Below, piece by piece: positions 15,545 through 23,794 of a stretch of DNA of 26,300 nt. Each line of letters starts with the position of its first letter. Within the stretch, counting starts at the first letter, position 1. Origin of the DNA: CAZVEV01 sp964625865. Its GTDB lineage: Bacteria > Planctomycetota > Phycisphaerae > SM23-33. The translations under genes were made by a program, and so were the position numbers. The notes under the pieces were generated by a model. The model had not been told where the DNA came from. It did not search any database and was given only the letters and a program-made list of their open reading frames with translations. The stretch is taken from NCBI GenBank assembly GCA_964625865.1, contig CAZVEV010000055.1, forward strand, positions 1-26,300, given 5' to 3'.

Positions 15545-15656
15545 CCGTTTTGGTTGGCGTGTTCGAGGGGATTCTGGTGCGGGGGGGGGCTATGGTGACC
15601 GCGGGGGGGGGGGGGGGGGGGGGCACCGGGCGGGGGGGGGGGGGGGGGGGGGGGGG
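15545..15656 (+). other. Low-quality duplicate of serA sequence ending in poly-G
   Basis: Bases 15553-15606 repeat 15412-15465 at a constant offset of 141 with only substitutions, mostly to G or T. G runs of 21 (15603-15623) and 25 (15632-15656) follow. This pattern fits a degraded read from two-colour sequencing chemistry, where no signal is called as G. It should not be read as coding. Confidence 0.9.
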
Positions 15657-17058
15657 TGTGGACAACATCGACATTCCCGAGGCCACCAACAAGGGCGTCA
15701 TCGTGATGAACACGCCGGGCGGCAACACGGTGTCGACGGCTGAGCTTGCGTTGACGCTGATGATGGCCTTGTCGCGCAAGGTTTCACCGGCCAACGCGTC
15801 CTTGAAGGGCGGCGAGTGGAATCGCAAGGCGTACCAGGGCACGCAGTTGGCGGGCAAGACCGTCGGCGTGATCGGCATGGGCCGGATCGGGCGGGCGATG
15901 GCCCAGCGCTGCTCGGGTCTGGCGATGCGTGTGTTGGGCTACGATCCGTTCTTCGCCGGCGAGGCCGCGGGCGACTGGGTCGAGATGGTCAAGGACCTGC
16001 CCGAACTGTGCAAGCGGGCCGACTACATCTCCGTCCACGTGCCCGGCACGCCCGAGACGATGGGGCTGATCGGGGCCGAGGAACTGGCCCTGATGAAGCC
16101 GTCGGTTAGACTGGTCAACGCCGCTCGCGGCGGGATTATCGATCCCGAAGCCCTGCTGGCGGCGCTGGATGACGGCAAGGTGGCCGGCGCGGCGATCGAC
16201 GTGTACATGGCCGAGCCCCCGCAGACCGAGGCCGAGCAGGCGCTGATCCAGCATCCGAATGTATTGGCCGTCCCGCACCTGGGCGCCTCGACGGCCGAGG
16301 CGCAGGAGCAGGTCGCCCTCGACGCCGCCGAGCAGCTTGTCGAGGCCCTTCGCGGCGGCGAGGTACGAAACGCCATCAATGCCCCCGGCTTTGACAAGGC
16401 CCTGCCCGAAGCGCTGCGGCCTTACACGGAGCTGGCCTCGCGGATCGGCACGATCCTGGCCGGCATCACGCCGGGCGGACTGAAGAAGGTCGAGGTCCTC
16501 TACCGCGGCGCGATCGGCGACATGAATGTTGCGCCGGTGACGACGTATCTGCTCAAGGGCCTGCTGAGCCCCCGCATCGCCGAGCCCGTCAACGTGATCA
16601 ACGCCCCGGTCATCGCCCAGCAGCGCGGGATCGAGATCGAGCAGATCACGTCGGCCAAGGTCAGGAACTTCGCCAACACCATGAAGGTCACCATCCACAC
16701 CGACCAGACCAAGCGGTCGGTTACGGGGACGATCTTCGGCAACCGGTATCCGCGCGTGATCGCCATTGACGGCTATCACATGGAGCTGAAGCCCGAAGGC
16801 GACATCGTCATCATCCTGAACGACGACAAGCCCGGCGTGGTGGGTCAGTACGGGAGCATCTTCGGCAGCAACGACATCAACATTGCCGACATGACCTTCA
16901 GCCGCAAGCTGCGGTCGGGCATGGCGATGGTGGGCATCAACCTCGACCAGGCGCCGTGCCCGGAGGTCATCGAGCAGATTGGCGCGTTGCAGTTCGTCGA
17001 GAGCGCCTACAGCCTGTCCCTGCCTGCACTGCCCCCCGAGGAAGAAAGCGAAGAGTGA
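15550..17058 (+). CDS. serA: D-3-phosphoglycerate dehydrogenase, main part (Rossmann, intervening and ACT domains)
   Basis: It oxidises 3-phosphoglycerate to phosphohydroxypyruvate with NAD, the first step of serine synthesis. Reliable coding starts at about 15657 (VDNIDIPEATNKG). The NAD-binding GMGRIGRAMA, the catalytic-region NAARGGIIDPEAL with the substrate/NAD Arg, and the catalytic His in VPHLGAST are all present. An intervening (ASB-type) domain of about 120 residues follows, then a C-terminal ACT domain (IVIILNDDKPGVVGQYGSIFGSNDINIADM), the site of serine feedback in homologues. The nominal start at 15550 lies in artefactual sequence, so its first 35 or so residues, including a glycine run, are false. 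The gene is followed by a strong terminator and probably belongs with the upstream aminotransferase. Confidence 0.94.
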   Translation: MVGVFEGILVRGGAMVTAGGGGGGGTGRGGGGGGGGVDNIDIPEATNKGVIVMNTPGGNTVSTAELALTLMMALSRKVSPANASLKGGEWNRKAYQGTQLAGKTVGVIGMGRIGRAMAQRCSGLAMRVLGYDPFFAGEAAGDWVEMVKDLPELCKRADYISVHVPGTPETMGLIGAEELALMKPSVRLVNAARGGIIDPEALLAALDDGKVAGAAIDVYMAEPPQTEAEQALIQHPNVLAVPHLGASTAEAQEQVALDAAEQLVEALRGGEVRNAINAPGFDKALPEALRPYTELASRIGTILAGITPGGLKKVEVLYRGAIGDMNVAPVTTYLLKGLLSPRIAEPVNVINAPVIAQQRGIEIEQITSAKVRNFANTMKVTIHTDQTKRSVTGTIFGNRYPRVIAIDGYHMELKPEGDIVIILNDDKPGVVGQYGSIFGSNDINIADMTFSRKLRSGMAMVGINLDQAPCPEVIEQIGALQFVESAYSLSLPALPPEEESEE

Positions 17059-17106
17059 ATCGATTTTAGATTGACGATTTGCGATTGTCGATTGAACGGA
17101 AAGAGA

Positions 17107-17136
17107 AGCCCCGCGAGATGCCTCGTGGGGCTTTTT
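17107..17136 (+). terminator. Bidirectional terminator between convergent serA and deacetylase genes
   Basis: An 11-bp stem (17107-17117 with 17122-17132, one G-U), loop ATGC, then TTTTT. On the minus strand the same stem is followed by TTCTCTTT, so it can serve both serA and the gene at 17266. Confidence 0.9.
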
Positions 17137-17191
17137 CCGCGCCAGCGCGACTCGTCGACTGCCCGGTGCCGCCTATGAACAGCGCGTGCCA

Positions 17192-17217
17192 TGGTTTGGC
17201 GCGAAGCGGCAACCACG
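17192..17217 (+). repeat. Dispersed 26-bp repeat, copy 1
   Basis: The segment centred on GCGCGAAGCGGCAACCACG recurs inverted at 18979-19004 with one mismatch. It lies in the non-coding interval after the serA terminator. A related beginning, TGGTTTAGCGG, opens the palindromic element near 13206. Confidence 0.65.
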
Positions 17218-17265
17218 ACACCCGGCATCTTCGCGTCCGGCCGTTCAATCTAAGATCTACAATCG

Positions 17266-18360
<1,095 letters not shown>

Positions 18361-18430
18361 GATTCGCCGCCGGCCGGGTCCGTCCGCGGGCCGTTCGTCA
18401 ACGACGATTCTACTCCACCACGTGCGCATG

Positions 18431-18474
18431 AAAAAGCGCCAACAGCCCACGCGAAACGCGTGCACGTTGGCGCT
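18431..18474 (-). terminator. Terminator of rplU (minus strand)
   Basis: On the minus strand, AGCGCCAAC (18474-18466) pairs with GTTGGCGCT (18443-18435), with an inner CACGCG/CGCGTG stem and a T-run from 18435 down to 18431. It lies 59 bases after the rplU stop. Confidence 0.88.
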
Positions 18475-18532
18475 GAGGCGTCCAGCGCCCCCGGCCGGCC
18501 CGCTGTGGGCCCGCCGGTGGGTGCAGGGTCGT

Positions 18533-18850
18533 CTACCCGGCGATGCCGGTGATCTTGACGCGCAGGTACTTCTGGCGATGGCCCGTCTTCTTGCGGGACG
18601 CCTTGCGCCTGCGCCAGTAGTACGACTGGACCTTCGGCCCCTTGACCAGCGGATCCACGATCTCGGCGGTGACTCTTGCCCCGTCGACCAGCGGCGTGCC
18701 GACCTTCACCTCGTCTTCGCTGCTGACCAGCAAAACACGGCCAAACTCGACTTCCGTAGCGTCCTGGGCCAGCTCGCGCAGGTCAACGTCAACCACGTCG
18801 CCTTCGCTGACCCGGAACTGCTGTCCACTGTCTTCGATTATCGCGTACAC
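18533..18850 (-). CDS. rplU: 50S ribosomal protein L21
   Basis: A 105-residue protein of the large subunit that binds 23S rRNA; the length matches the family. MYAIIEDSGQQFRVSEGD at the N-terminus and the C-terminal YYWRRRKASRKKTGHRQKYLRVKITGI are the L21 signature. It starts at a GTG (18850), 8 bases after AAGGAG. Usually rplU is followed by rpmA (L27) and often obgE; here a rho-independent terminator comes straight after it and the next gene is a deacetylase, so L21 stands alone in its own transcript with its own promoter. Confidence 0.97.
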   Translation of the reverse strand: MYAIIEDSGQQFRVSEGDVVDVDLRELAQDATEVEFGRVLLVSSEDEVKVGTPLVDGARVTAEIVDPLVKGPKVQSYYWRRRKASRKKTGHRQKYLRVKITGIAG

Positions 18851-18885
18851 TTCAGTAGCTCCTTGCTCTGTCCATAAAGCACAAC

Positions 18886-18914
18886 ATTATGCGCCGGAGA
18901 CAACCGCCTGTCAA
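18886..18914 (-). promoter_or_regulatory. Promoter of rplU
   Basis: Minus strand: TTGACA (18914-18909), a 17-base spacer and CATAAT (18891-18886). This gives a leader of about 30 bases before the GTG at 18850. Confidence 0.75.
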
Positions 18915-18978
18915 GCGGCGAGCGGGTTCTTTTTGTGGCGCCCTCTGACGCCGACCGGCGCGTGGCGTGACACCTCCA

Positions 18979-19004
18979 CGTGGTTGCCGCTTCGCGTCAA
19001 ACCA
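18979..19004 (-). repeat. Dispersed 26-bp repeat, copy 2
   Basis: The reverse complement matches 17192-17217 at 25 of 26 positions. The surrounding interval 18915-19265 (about 350 bases) holds no other feature I can support; the open frames there are short and unlike known proteins. Confidence 0.65.
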
Positions 19005-19265
19005 CGCCACCCAGTTGCATGTCGGCCAAGCCCTCCAGCCGCCCCGTAGCCGCATGCCGCGAGCGCCCCCCACCTCTACCCCATCGGCCGTGAGATCGTC
19101 GCTTAGGCCGCCTCCTGACGTCTGCCAAGGGGTCCGGCTGAGCTCACCCACGCGGCGGGGGCCAGACGGCATGTGTCCAGTCGGTTGCAGGTCGTTCTCC
19201 ACCGGGGCCCGGTGTCCGGATCAGACGCAGAGAGTTGCAGTCGACCGTGCCGGGCGGACGGAGTG

Positions 19266-20651
19266 CTAACCGGCCGCAGTCCGAGCCAGGTTCTCCATAA
19301 AGGCCGCCGCCGCTTCGGATCCACGGTACAACTGGTCCAGGTCCAGCTTCTCGTTCGGCGAGTGGAGGTTGTCGTCGGGCAGGCCGAAACCCATCAGTAC
19401 CGCGTCCAGGCCGAGCGTGCGCTGGAACAACTCCGTGATCGGAATCGACGCCCCGCAGGCGATCAGGGCCGCCTCCCGGCCGAACGCCTCGGTCAACGCC
19501 TCGCGGGCGGCCCCCACGGCGATCGAATCGGTGGCCACTGCCACCGGGCGGGCCTTGGCGCTGATCGACAGCGAGGCGCTAACCCCCACGGGCGTGCGGT
19601 CAGCTACGAACTGCTCGAGCCCCTCGACGATCTTGTCGGGGTCCTGGTCGGCGACGAGTCTGCAGGAGAGCTTGGCCGTCGCGCGGGCGGGCAGGACGGT
19701 CTTGGAGCCCGGCTCGGCATAGCCGCCCACGATGCCGTGGCAGTCAAGGGTGGGCCTGGCCCAGAGACGTTCCAGCGGCAGGTAAGCCCGCTCCCCGCCG
19801 CCCAGGGCCTCCACGCCCAGTGATGCGGCGTACTGATCGGCATCGAACGGCAGGGCCGCCCAGGCCTCGCTCTCGGCGTCGGTCAGGGGGCGAACGTCGT
19901 CGTAGAAGCCCGGCACGGTCACGCGCCCCTCGGCGTCGTGAAGGGCAGCCACCATCGACGCCAGCGCGTTCATCGGGTTGGCTACCGCCCCCCCGTAGAT
20001 GCCGCTGTGCAGGTCTTGCCGCGGGCCGTCAACGGTCAACTCGAAGTACACCAGCCCGCGAAGGGCCGTCGTGATGCTCGGCAGGCCGGGTGCGAAGAAG
20101 GCCGAATCGCTGATCACCAGCGCGTCGGCGGACAGCTCGTCGGCGCGATCGACCAGGAAGGCCTCCACGTTCGGCGAGCCGATCTCCTCCTCGCCTTCGA
20201 TGAAGACCTTGATGTTCAGGGGCAGTCCCCCGCCGGCTGCCTGCCAGGCCTCGACGGCCATCAGGTGCGAGAACAGTTGGCCCTTGTCGTCGCTGGCGCC
20301 CCGGGCGTACAGGACCTCGTCACGAACGGTCGGCTCGAAAGGGGGGCTGTCCCACAACTCCAGCGGGTCCGGCGGCTGGACGTCGTAGTGGCCGTAGATC
20401 AGCAGCGTCGGCTTGTCGTCGCTGACGTGGTGCGATGCGATGACATTCGGTTTGCCCTTGGCCGCGGGGGCCACCCGCGCCGTCATCCCCAGACCCCTCA
20501 GGTAGTCCGCCAGCCACTCGGCGCAAGGGCCGCATGCGTCATCGTCGCCCGTGACATTGGCAATGCTGGGCATGCGCAGAAGATCACAGAGCGCATCGAG
20601 ATGCTGCGGGCGATGACTGCGTAAATAACTCCTGACCGCGTCGTTGAGCAT
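19266..20651 (-). CDS. M20 family metallopeptidase (dipeptidase-like)
   Basis: A 461-residue, two-zinc peptidase of the M20/ArgE/DapE/CPG2 superfamily, likely acting on small peptides in the cytoplasm. The zinc-site motif IYGHYDVQPPD supplies His88 and catalytic Asp90; GASDDKG supplies the bridging Asp (121-122); EGEEEIGS supplies the catalytic and metal Glu pair near 154-155; DLHSGIYGG contributes from the dimerisation lid; and LHSPNE near the C-terminus gives the last metal His. The HYDVQPPDP form is typical of M20 dipeptidases of about 450-470 residues. The start is ATG 20651, 22 bases after the stop of the lipoprotein gene; an upstream extension would overlap that gene. No strong Shine-Dalgarno site is visible, so translation may depend on coupling to the upstream gene. 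Confidence 0.92.
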   Translation of the reverse strand: MLNDAVRSYLRSHRPQHLDALCDLLRMPSIANVTGDDDACGPCAEWLADYLRGLGMTARVAPAAKGKPNVIASHHVSDDKPTLLIYGHYDVQPPDPLELWDSPPFEPTVRDEVLYARGASDDKGQLFSHLMAVEAWQAAGGGLPLNIKVFIEGEEEIGSPNVEAFLVDRADELSADALVISDSAFFAPGLPSITTALRGLVYFELTVDGPRQDLHSGIYGGAVANPMNALASMVAALHDAEGRVTVPGFYDDVRPLTDAESEAWAALPFDADQYAASLGVEALGGGERAYLPLERLWARPTLDCHGIVGGYAEPGSKTVLPARATAKLSCRLVADQDPDKIVEGLEQFVADRTPVGVSASLSISAKARPVAVATDSIAVGAAREALTEAFGREAALIACGASIPITELFQRTLGLDAVLMGFGLPDDNLHSPNEKLDLDQLYRGSEAAAAFMENLARTAAG

Positions 20652-20673
20652 GGGTTGTCGGGCCGGGGGGCTC

Positions 20674-21144
20674 TTAGCTGCCGCCGCCGAGAATGTCCTT
20701 GAGGGGGTCGACAACGTCTCCGTCGCCATCTCCCGTTCCCGTGCCGGTGTCCGTGCCGGTATCCGTTCCCGTGCCCGTCCCGGTGTCGGTCCCGGTCCCC
20801 GTGCCGGTATCCGTTCCCGTGCCCGTCCCGGCCGTGGTCTCGCCCCCGCCCGTGCCGGTACCCGTGTCCGGGCCCTCGGGCTTCAGGCCGGTATCCTTCA
20901 GGTGGGTGTCTTCCGGCTTCTTGGTCTCCACGACGACCGGTTGCAGACGCTTCCTCACCGCCGAGGCGATCCGGGACTGGTCGGCCAGCAGATCGCCCGA
21001 GACGTACCCGCCGCCGGTATCAGACGACATCGCATCGGTGCGCCCGTCGAAAGGTTCCTGTAGTTCGGTGGCGTCGGGCCGATCGCATCCGCCCATCATC
21101 GCCACTGCCGCCGTCACCGCCAGAAGGATCATGCACTGTTTCAT
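20674..21144 (-). CDS. Lipoprotein with Thr-Gly/Thr-Asp repeat tail
   Basis: A 156-residue predicted lipoprotein: signal peptide 1-19 (MKQCMILLAVTAAVAMMGG) followed by Cys20 (MGGC lipobox). The middle part (about 50-75) may be helical. Residues 93-143 are almost entirely TG and TD dipeptides, a low-complexity acidic linker, followed by a short end (VVDPLKDILGGGS). The start at ATG 21144 is supported by GGGAG 8 bases upstream; an open extension to 21327 crosses the promoter. The repeat region includes a 31-bp exact direct repeat, so length variation by slippage is likely. It is the first gene of a unit with the M20 peptidase. I recognise no family; the function is unknown. Confidence 0.8.
   Translation of the reverse strand: MKQCMILLAVTAAVAMMGGCDRPDATELQEPFDGRTDAMSSDTGGGYVSGDLLADQSRIASAVRKRLQPVVVETKKPEDTHLKDTGLKPEGPDTGTGTGGGETTAGTGTGTDTGTGTGTDTGTGTGTDTGTDTGTGTGDGDGDVVDPLKDILGGGS
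20753..20831. repeat. 48-bp-period tandem repeat inside the lipoprotein gene
   Basis: A 31-bp segment at 20753-20783 recurs exactly at 20801-20831 (period 48). It lies in a wider degenerate hexamer array (about 20730-20870) encoding Thr-Gly/Thr-Asp. The period is a multiple of 3, so copy changes keep the frame. Confidence 0.85.
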
Positions 21145-21195
21145 GGTCGTTACTCCCAAGGGCCCGGTCTCGAAGGAGGCCGACGCCATATATTT

Positions 21196-21224
21196 ATTAT
21201 CCCCCTTCGCCCTTCGCAGGACAA
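21196..21224 (-). promoter_or_regulatory. Promoter of the lipoprotein/M20 peptidase unit
   Basis: Minus strand: TTGTCC (21224-21219), a 17-base spacer and GATAAT (21201-21196). The leader to ATG 21144 is about 45 bases. Confidence 0.65.
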
Positions 21225-21267
21225 GAGCAAAAAGATGCACACTTCTCAAGTCGGTCTCATATTTCCG

Positions 21268-21296
21268 TTGACAGGCCTTTGCGCCCGCCATAGGAT
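21268..21296 (+). promoter_or_regulatory. Promoter of the small lipoprotein gene
   Basis: TTGACA (21268-21273), a 17-base spacer and TAGGAT (21291-21296). Transcription from about 21303 gives a leader of about 64 bases. It is divergent to the promoter at 21196-21224, with about 44 bases between the two -35 boxes. Confidence 0.7.
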
Positions 21297-21366
21297 TACA
21301 TGATAGCAGGGCGCCACGCTGCGCCATGCCCTGGTGATCGAAGGTTCTTGAGATCGAGGATTCGCA

Positions 21367-21582
21367 ATGAAGAAGATCGCTGTCTTGCTGCTCCTGAGCA
21401 TGTGTCTGGGGACCGTTCTGGCCGGTTGTTCCGGTACCATCGACTCGGCGGCCGACCGCTCCAGGCGCTACTGGGAAGTCACCAAGCTCCAGTCACGTCA
21501 GTTCAATGACGACCTGGACTACCTCCTGCTGTACGAACGAAACAGCAGGCTCAGTGAGTATCACGCCCGCGTAGGGCAATAG
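21367..21582 (+). CDS. Small predicted lipoprotein (71 residues)
   Basis: The signal peptide MKKIAVLLLLSMCLGTVLAG is followed by Cys21 (LAGC, a classical lipobox). The mature part is only about 51 residues, charged and probably helical (SAADRSRRYWEVTKLQSRQFNDDLDYLLLYERNSRLSEYHARVG), which suggests a short coiled segment attached to a membrane. The ATG follows GAGG at 8-9 bases, a good promoter lies 70 bases upstream, and a hairpin terminator follows, so the gene is a complete independent unit despite its size. I recognise no family; similar tiny lipoproteins are common and uncharacterised. Confidence 0.82.
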   Translation: MKKIAVLLLLSMCLGTVLAGCSGTIDSAADRSRRYWEVTKLQSRQFNDDLDYLLLYERNSRLSEYHARVGQ

Positions 21583-21603
21583 TCTTTTCGCACATGTGCG
21601 GCC

Positions 21604-21635
21604 GAAGCCTCCGGCTTGCGCAGGCCGGGGGCTTC
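21604..21635 (+). terminator. Hairpin terminator after the small lipoprotein
   Basis: GAAGCC-CCGGC (21604-21615) pairs with GCCGG-GGCTTC (21624-21635) with one mismatch. The T-tail is weak, so efficiency is uncertain. Confidence 0.6.
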
Positions 21636-21706
21636 GTTGCGCGCACACAGACTGACGGGCTGGCGACGCGTCGGCAGTTCCTCCTCCAACCGGCGGGCTC
21701 CGGTAC

Positions 21707-22972
21707 ATGAACTGGCTGCTTCATCCCGTCCGATGGCTCCTGGGGTATCGGGGCATCCCCTTGATGTCGAGACCGACGTTTCGCCAGGAACTGGTCAATG
21801 CCGTCTTCATGGGGCTCGCCGCCGGCATCATGGGCCCGGATTTCGCCCAACTGTTCGCTCGCAAGGGCCTGGAAGCCTCCGGCTCGCTGGTGGCCGCCAT
21901 TGCTTCGCTGTTCGCGCTGGGCAACCTCTTCGGGGCGATCATCGGGCCTTACCTCCAGCGGCGCCGGCGCATTCGCTACGGCGTCGGGGCCCGACTCGTC
22001 ATCGCCGCCGTCATGGTCGCCATCGCACTGCTGCCCGCCGACCGGCGCGGCGCCATTCCGTTCGTCCTCCTGCTAACCGTGCCCTTTCTGCTCAATGCCG
22101 TCATCCTGAACATCCGCTCGGGGCTGTGGCATAGCAACTACCCCCGCCGCGTGCGGGGGCAGATCTTCTCCAGGCGCCTCATCGTCGTCACCGCCGCCAC
22201 CGCTGCCGCTGCCGCCCTCGCGGGGCGCGCCCTGGATATCTGGCCATGGGCCCACCGACTGATCTACCCGCTGGGCGCCGCGTGCGTTCTGGCCAGTGCG
22301 GCCGCCTACAGCCGTATCCGCGTCCGACGGGAGATGAACATGCGGCGCGCCAGCGACGCCAGCCCGCCGCACCTGCTGGAAGGCTTTCGCCTGCTGGGCG
22401 AGGACCCCCAGTACGCGCGGTTCATGGCGTGGCAGATGGTCTCCGGCTGCGGGGCGCTGATGAACTTCTCGGTCATCACCGTCGCGCTGGTGGGCGTTTT
22501 CGGCGTGTCGTATGCGCAGGGGACTACCGCGCTGACCGTTGCACCGCTGCTGACCGTCCTGGTCACGGCGCCGCTGTTCGGCCGGCTCTTCGATACGGTC
22601 AGCATTACCCGGTTCCGGGCAGTCGGCGCCGCGCTGTGGGCGTCCAGCCGGAGTGTCATGTTCATCGCCCTGCTGACACGGTCGTGGGCCTGCGTCCTGG
22701 TTGCGGCAGTGATTAACGGCATCGCGCGGGCCACCGGCGGACTGGCGTTTACCATCGGGCACACGCACTTCGCCCATCCGCACAGGAGCCAGGCCTACAT
22801 GGGCATCCACATGACCCTCCAGGGCCTGCGGGGGCTGACCATGCCGTTCGTCGGCATATGGCTGTACGGGCTGGACGGAGTGGGCATCAACGTGCTGTGG
22901 ATCGGAGCGGCCCTCCAGTTCGTCGCCGCCGCCGGCTTCGCCCTGTCCCCAATGCCGGATCGCAGCGTATAA
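21707..22972 (+). CDS. Major-facilitator-like integral membrane protein
   Basis: A 421-residue protein with about 10-12 hydrophobic segments spread along its length, consistent with the MFS fold. Visible segments include AVFMGLAAGIMGPDFAQL, SLVAAIASLFALGNLFGAIIG, the Arg-rich loop QRRRRIRYG typical of the MFS loop between helices 2 and 3, FVLLLTVPFLLNAVIL, and a C-terminal half resuming after a basic central loop (RIRVRREMNMRRASDASPP) that divides the protein into two halves. The substrate cannot be told from sequence. No Shine-Dalgarno site is visible before ATG 21707. The stop codon TAA (22970-22972) lies inside the TATAAT box of the coaD promoter. Confidence 0.8.
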   Translation: MNWLLHPVRWLLGYRGIPLMSRPTFRQELVNAVFMGLAAGIMGPDFAQLFARKGLEASGSLVAAIASLFALGNLFGAIIGPYLQRRRRIRYGVGARLVIAAVMVAIALLPADRRGAIPFVLLLTVPFLLNAVILNIRSGLWHSNYPRRVRGQIFSRRLIVVTAATAAAAALAGRALDIWPWAHRLIYPLGAACVLASAAAYSRIRVRREMNMRRASDASPPHLLEGFRLLGEDPQYARFMAWQMVSGCGALMNFSVITVALVGVFGVSYAQGTTALTVAPLLTVLVTAPLFGRLFDTVSITRFRAVGAALWASSRSVMFIALLTRSWACVLVAAVINGIARATGGLAFTIGHTHFAHPHRSQAYMGIHMTLQGLRGLTMPFVGIWLYGLDGVGINVLWIGAALQFVAAAGFALSPMPDRSV

Positions 22973-22973
22973 T
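22968..22973 (+). promoter_or_regulatory. -10 box of coaD overlapping the MFS stop codon
   Basis: A perfect TATAAT at 22968-22973, 37 bases before the coaD ATG; no convincing -35 is found at normal spacing. It would start transcription near 22980. Confidence 0.5.
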
Positions 22974-23009
22974 CCCGTGGTATGAACAGACCCGCACAGG
23001 ACTACGACC

Positions 23010-23489
23010 ATGAGCGATGACAAGACGACCGCCATCTTCCCCGGAACGTTCGACCCGATGACCAACGGGCACCTCGATGTCATCCGGCGCGGGGCAATAC
23101 TGTTCGACGAACTGATCGTTGCGATCGGGGCGAATCCCGAGAAGACCTCTCGCCTCGATCACACCCAGCGGGCCCGGATTGTCGCCGACGTGACTGCCGA
23201 CATCCCGAATGCCCGGGTGGAACGGTACACGGGCCTGACCGTCGATGCCGCCCGGGCCCTGGGCGCGACGGTGATCTTGCGCGGCATTCGCAACAGTGTG
23301 GACCTGCAGCACGAGTTGCAGATGGCCATGACCAACCGAGCCGTTGCGGGCATAGAGACTGTTTTCATCATGACCAGTCCGGCCTGTGCCTTCATCGCAT
23401 CGAGTCTCGTACGCCAGATCGCCTCCGCCGGCGGGGACGTTTCGGCCCTGGTTCCGCCGCAGGTCCTGGCCCATCTCCGCCAGGACTGA
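23010..23489 (+). CDS. coaD: Phosphopantetheine adenylyltransferase
   Basis: A 159-residue enzyme that adenylates 4'-phosphopantetheine in the penultimate step of coenzyme A synthesis; the length is typical (about 160). The nucleotidyltransferase motif FPGTFDPMTNGH (10-21) has the T/HxGH catalytic signature, ILRGIRN is the second conserved segment and IASSLVRQI corresponds to the ISSxxVR motif near the C-terminus. It is transcribed from its own -10 box just behind the MFS gene and ends at a strong terminator. It faces nadD, a distant relative in the same nucleotidyltransferase fold. Confidence 0.97.
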   Translation: MSDDKTTAIFPGTFDPMTNGHLDVIRRGAILFDELIVAIGANPEKTSRLDHTQRARIVADVTADIPNARVERYTGLTVDAARALGATVILRGIRNSVDLQHELQMAMTNRAVAGIETVFIMTSPACAFIASSLVRQIASAGGDVSALVPPQVLAHLRQD

Positions 23490-23510
23490 TCCCAAGCAGT
23501 CGTCCATTTC

Positions 23511-23540
23511 GCCCCGGGTGAACACACCCGGGGCTTCTCT
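23511..23540 (+). terminator. Terminator after coaD
   Basis: GCCCCGGGTG (23511-23520), loop AACA, CACCCGGGGC (23525-23534), then TTCTCT. It is a perfect 10-bp stem starting 21 bases after the stop. Confidence 0.85.
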
Positions 23541-23652
23541 CCGGACGGGCAGTGGTGTCGTAACCTCTTGTGTGACAACGGGTCAAGATTCGCCGGGGGG
23601 ACCCCGCGTGCATTCACGCAGGGCAAAATGGGATGAAGGACAGACCAGGGGG

Positions 23653-23740
23653 AAAAAGCGACGACGCCGAGGGAGGGGAGCCCGGCGCCGTCTTAACTCG
23701 ATCAGAGGGTATCTGACCGAGGAGCCTCACATTAACGCTA
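23653..23740 (-). ncRNA. Candidate small RNA (about 88 nt) downstream of nadD
   Basis: On the minus strand a full promoter (23774-23747) would start transcription near 23740. It runs through a region with no credible coding gene and reaches a terminator stem (23692-23683 with 23669-23660, one mismatch) followed by five T (23657-23653). No tRNA, 6S, SRP or tmRNA features are recognisable. The same terminator could instead serve read-through from nadD. Confidence 0.4.
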
Positions 23741-23746
23741 CGGGTT

Positions 23747-23774
23747 ATTATAGCACGGCTTGTTCCGGTGGCAA
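23747..23774 (-). promoter_or_regulatory. Promoter in the nadD-coaD gap (drives candidate small RNA)
   Basis: Minus strand: TTGCCA (23774-23769), a 16-base spacer and a perfect TATAAT (23752-23747). No protein gene begins downstream on that strand. Confidence 0.55.
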
Positions 23775-23794
23775 GAGAAAAACCGGGACGAATG

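Noticed and set aside
15600..15656. Glycine-rich repeat domain or G-quadruplex in serA
   Set aside because: The G runs follow adapter sequence and a degraded duplicate read, so they are sequencing artefacts rather than genomic sequence.
18852..19202. Possible minus-strand gene of 116 codons upstream of rplU, and a similar frame near 17186
   Set aside because: Both translate the dispersed 26-bp repeat (WF-AKRQPR) and have no supporting start site or family similarity.
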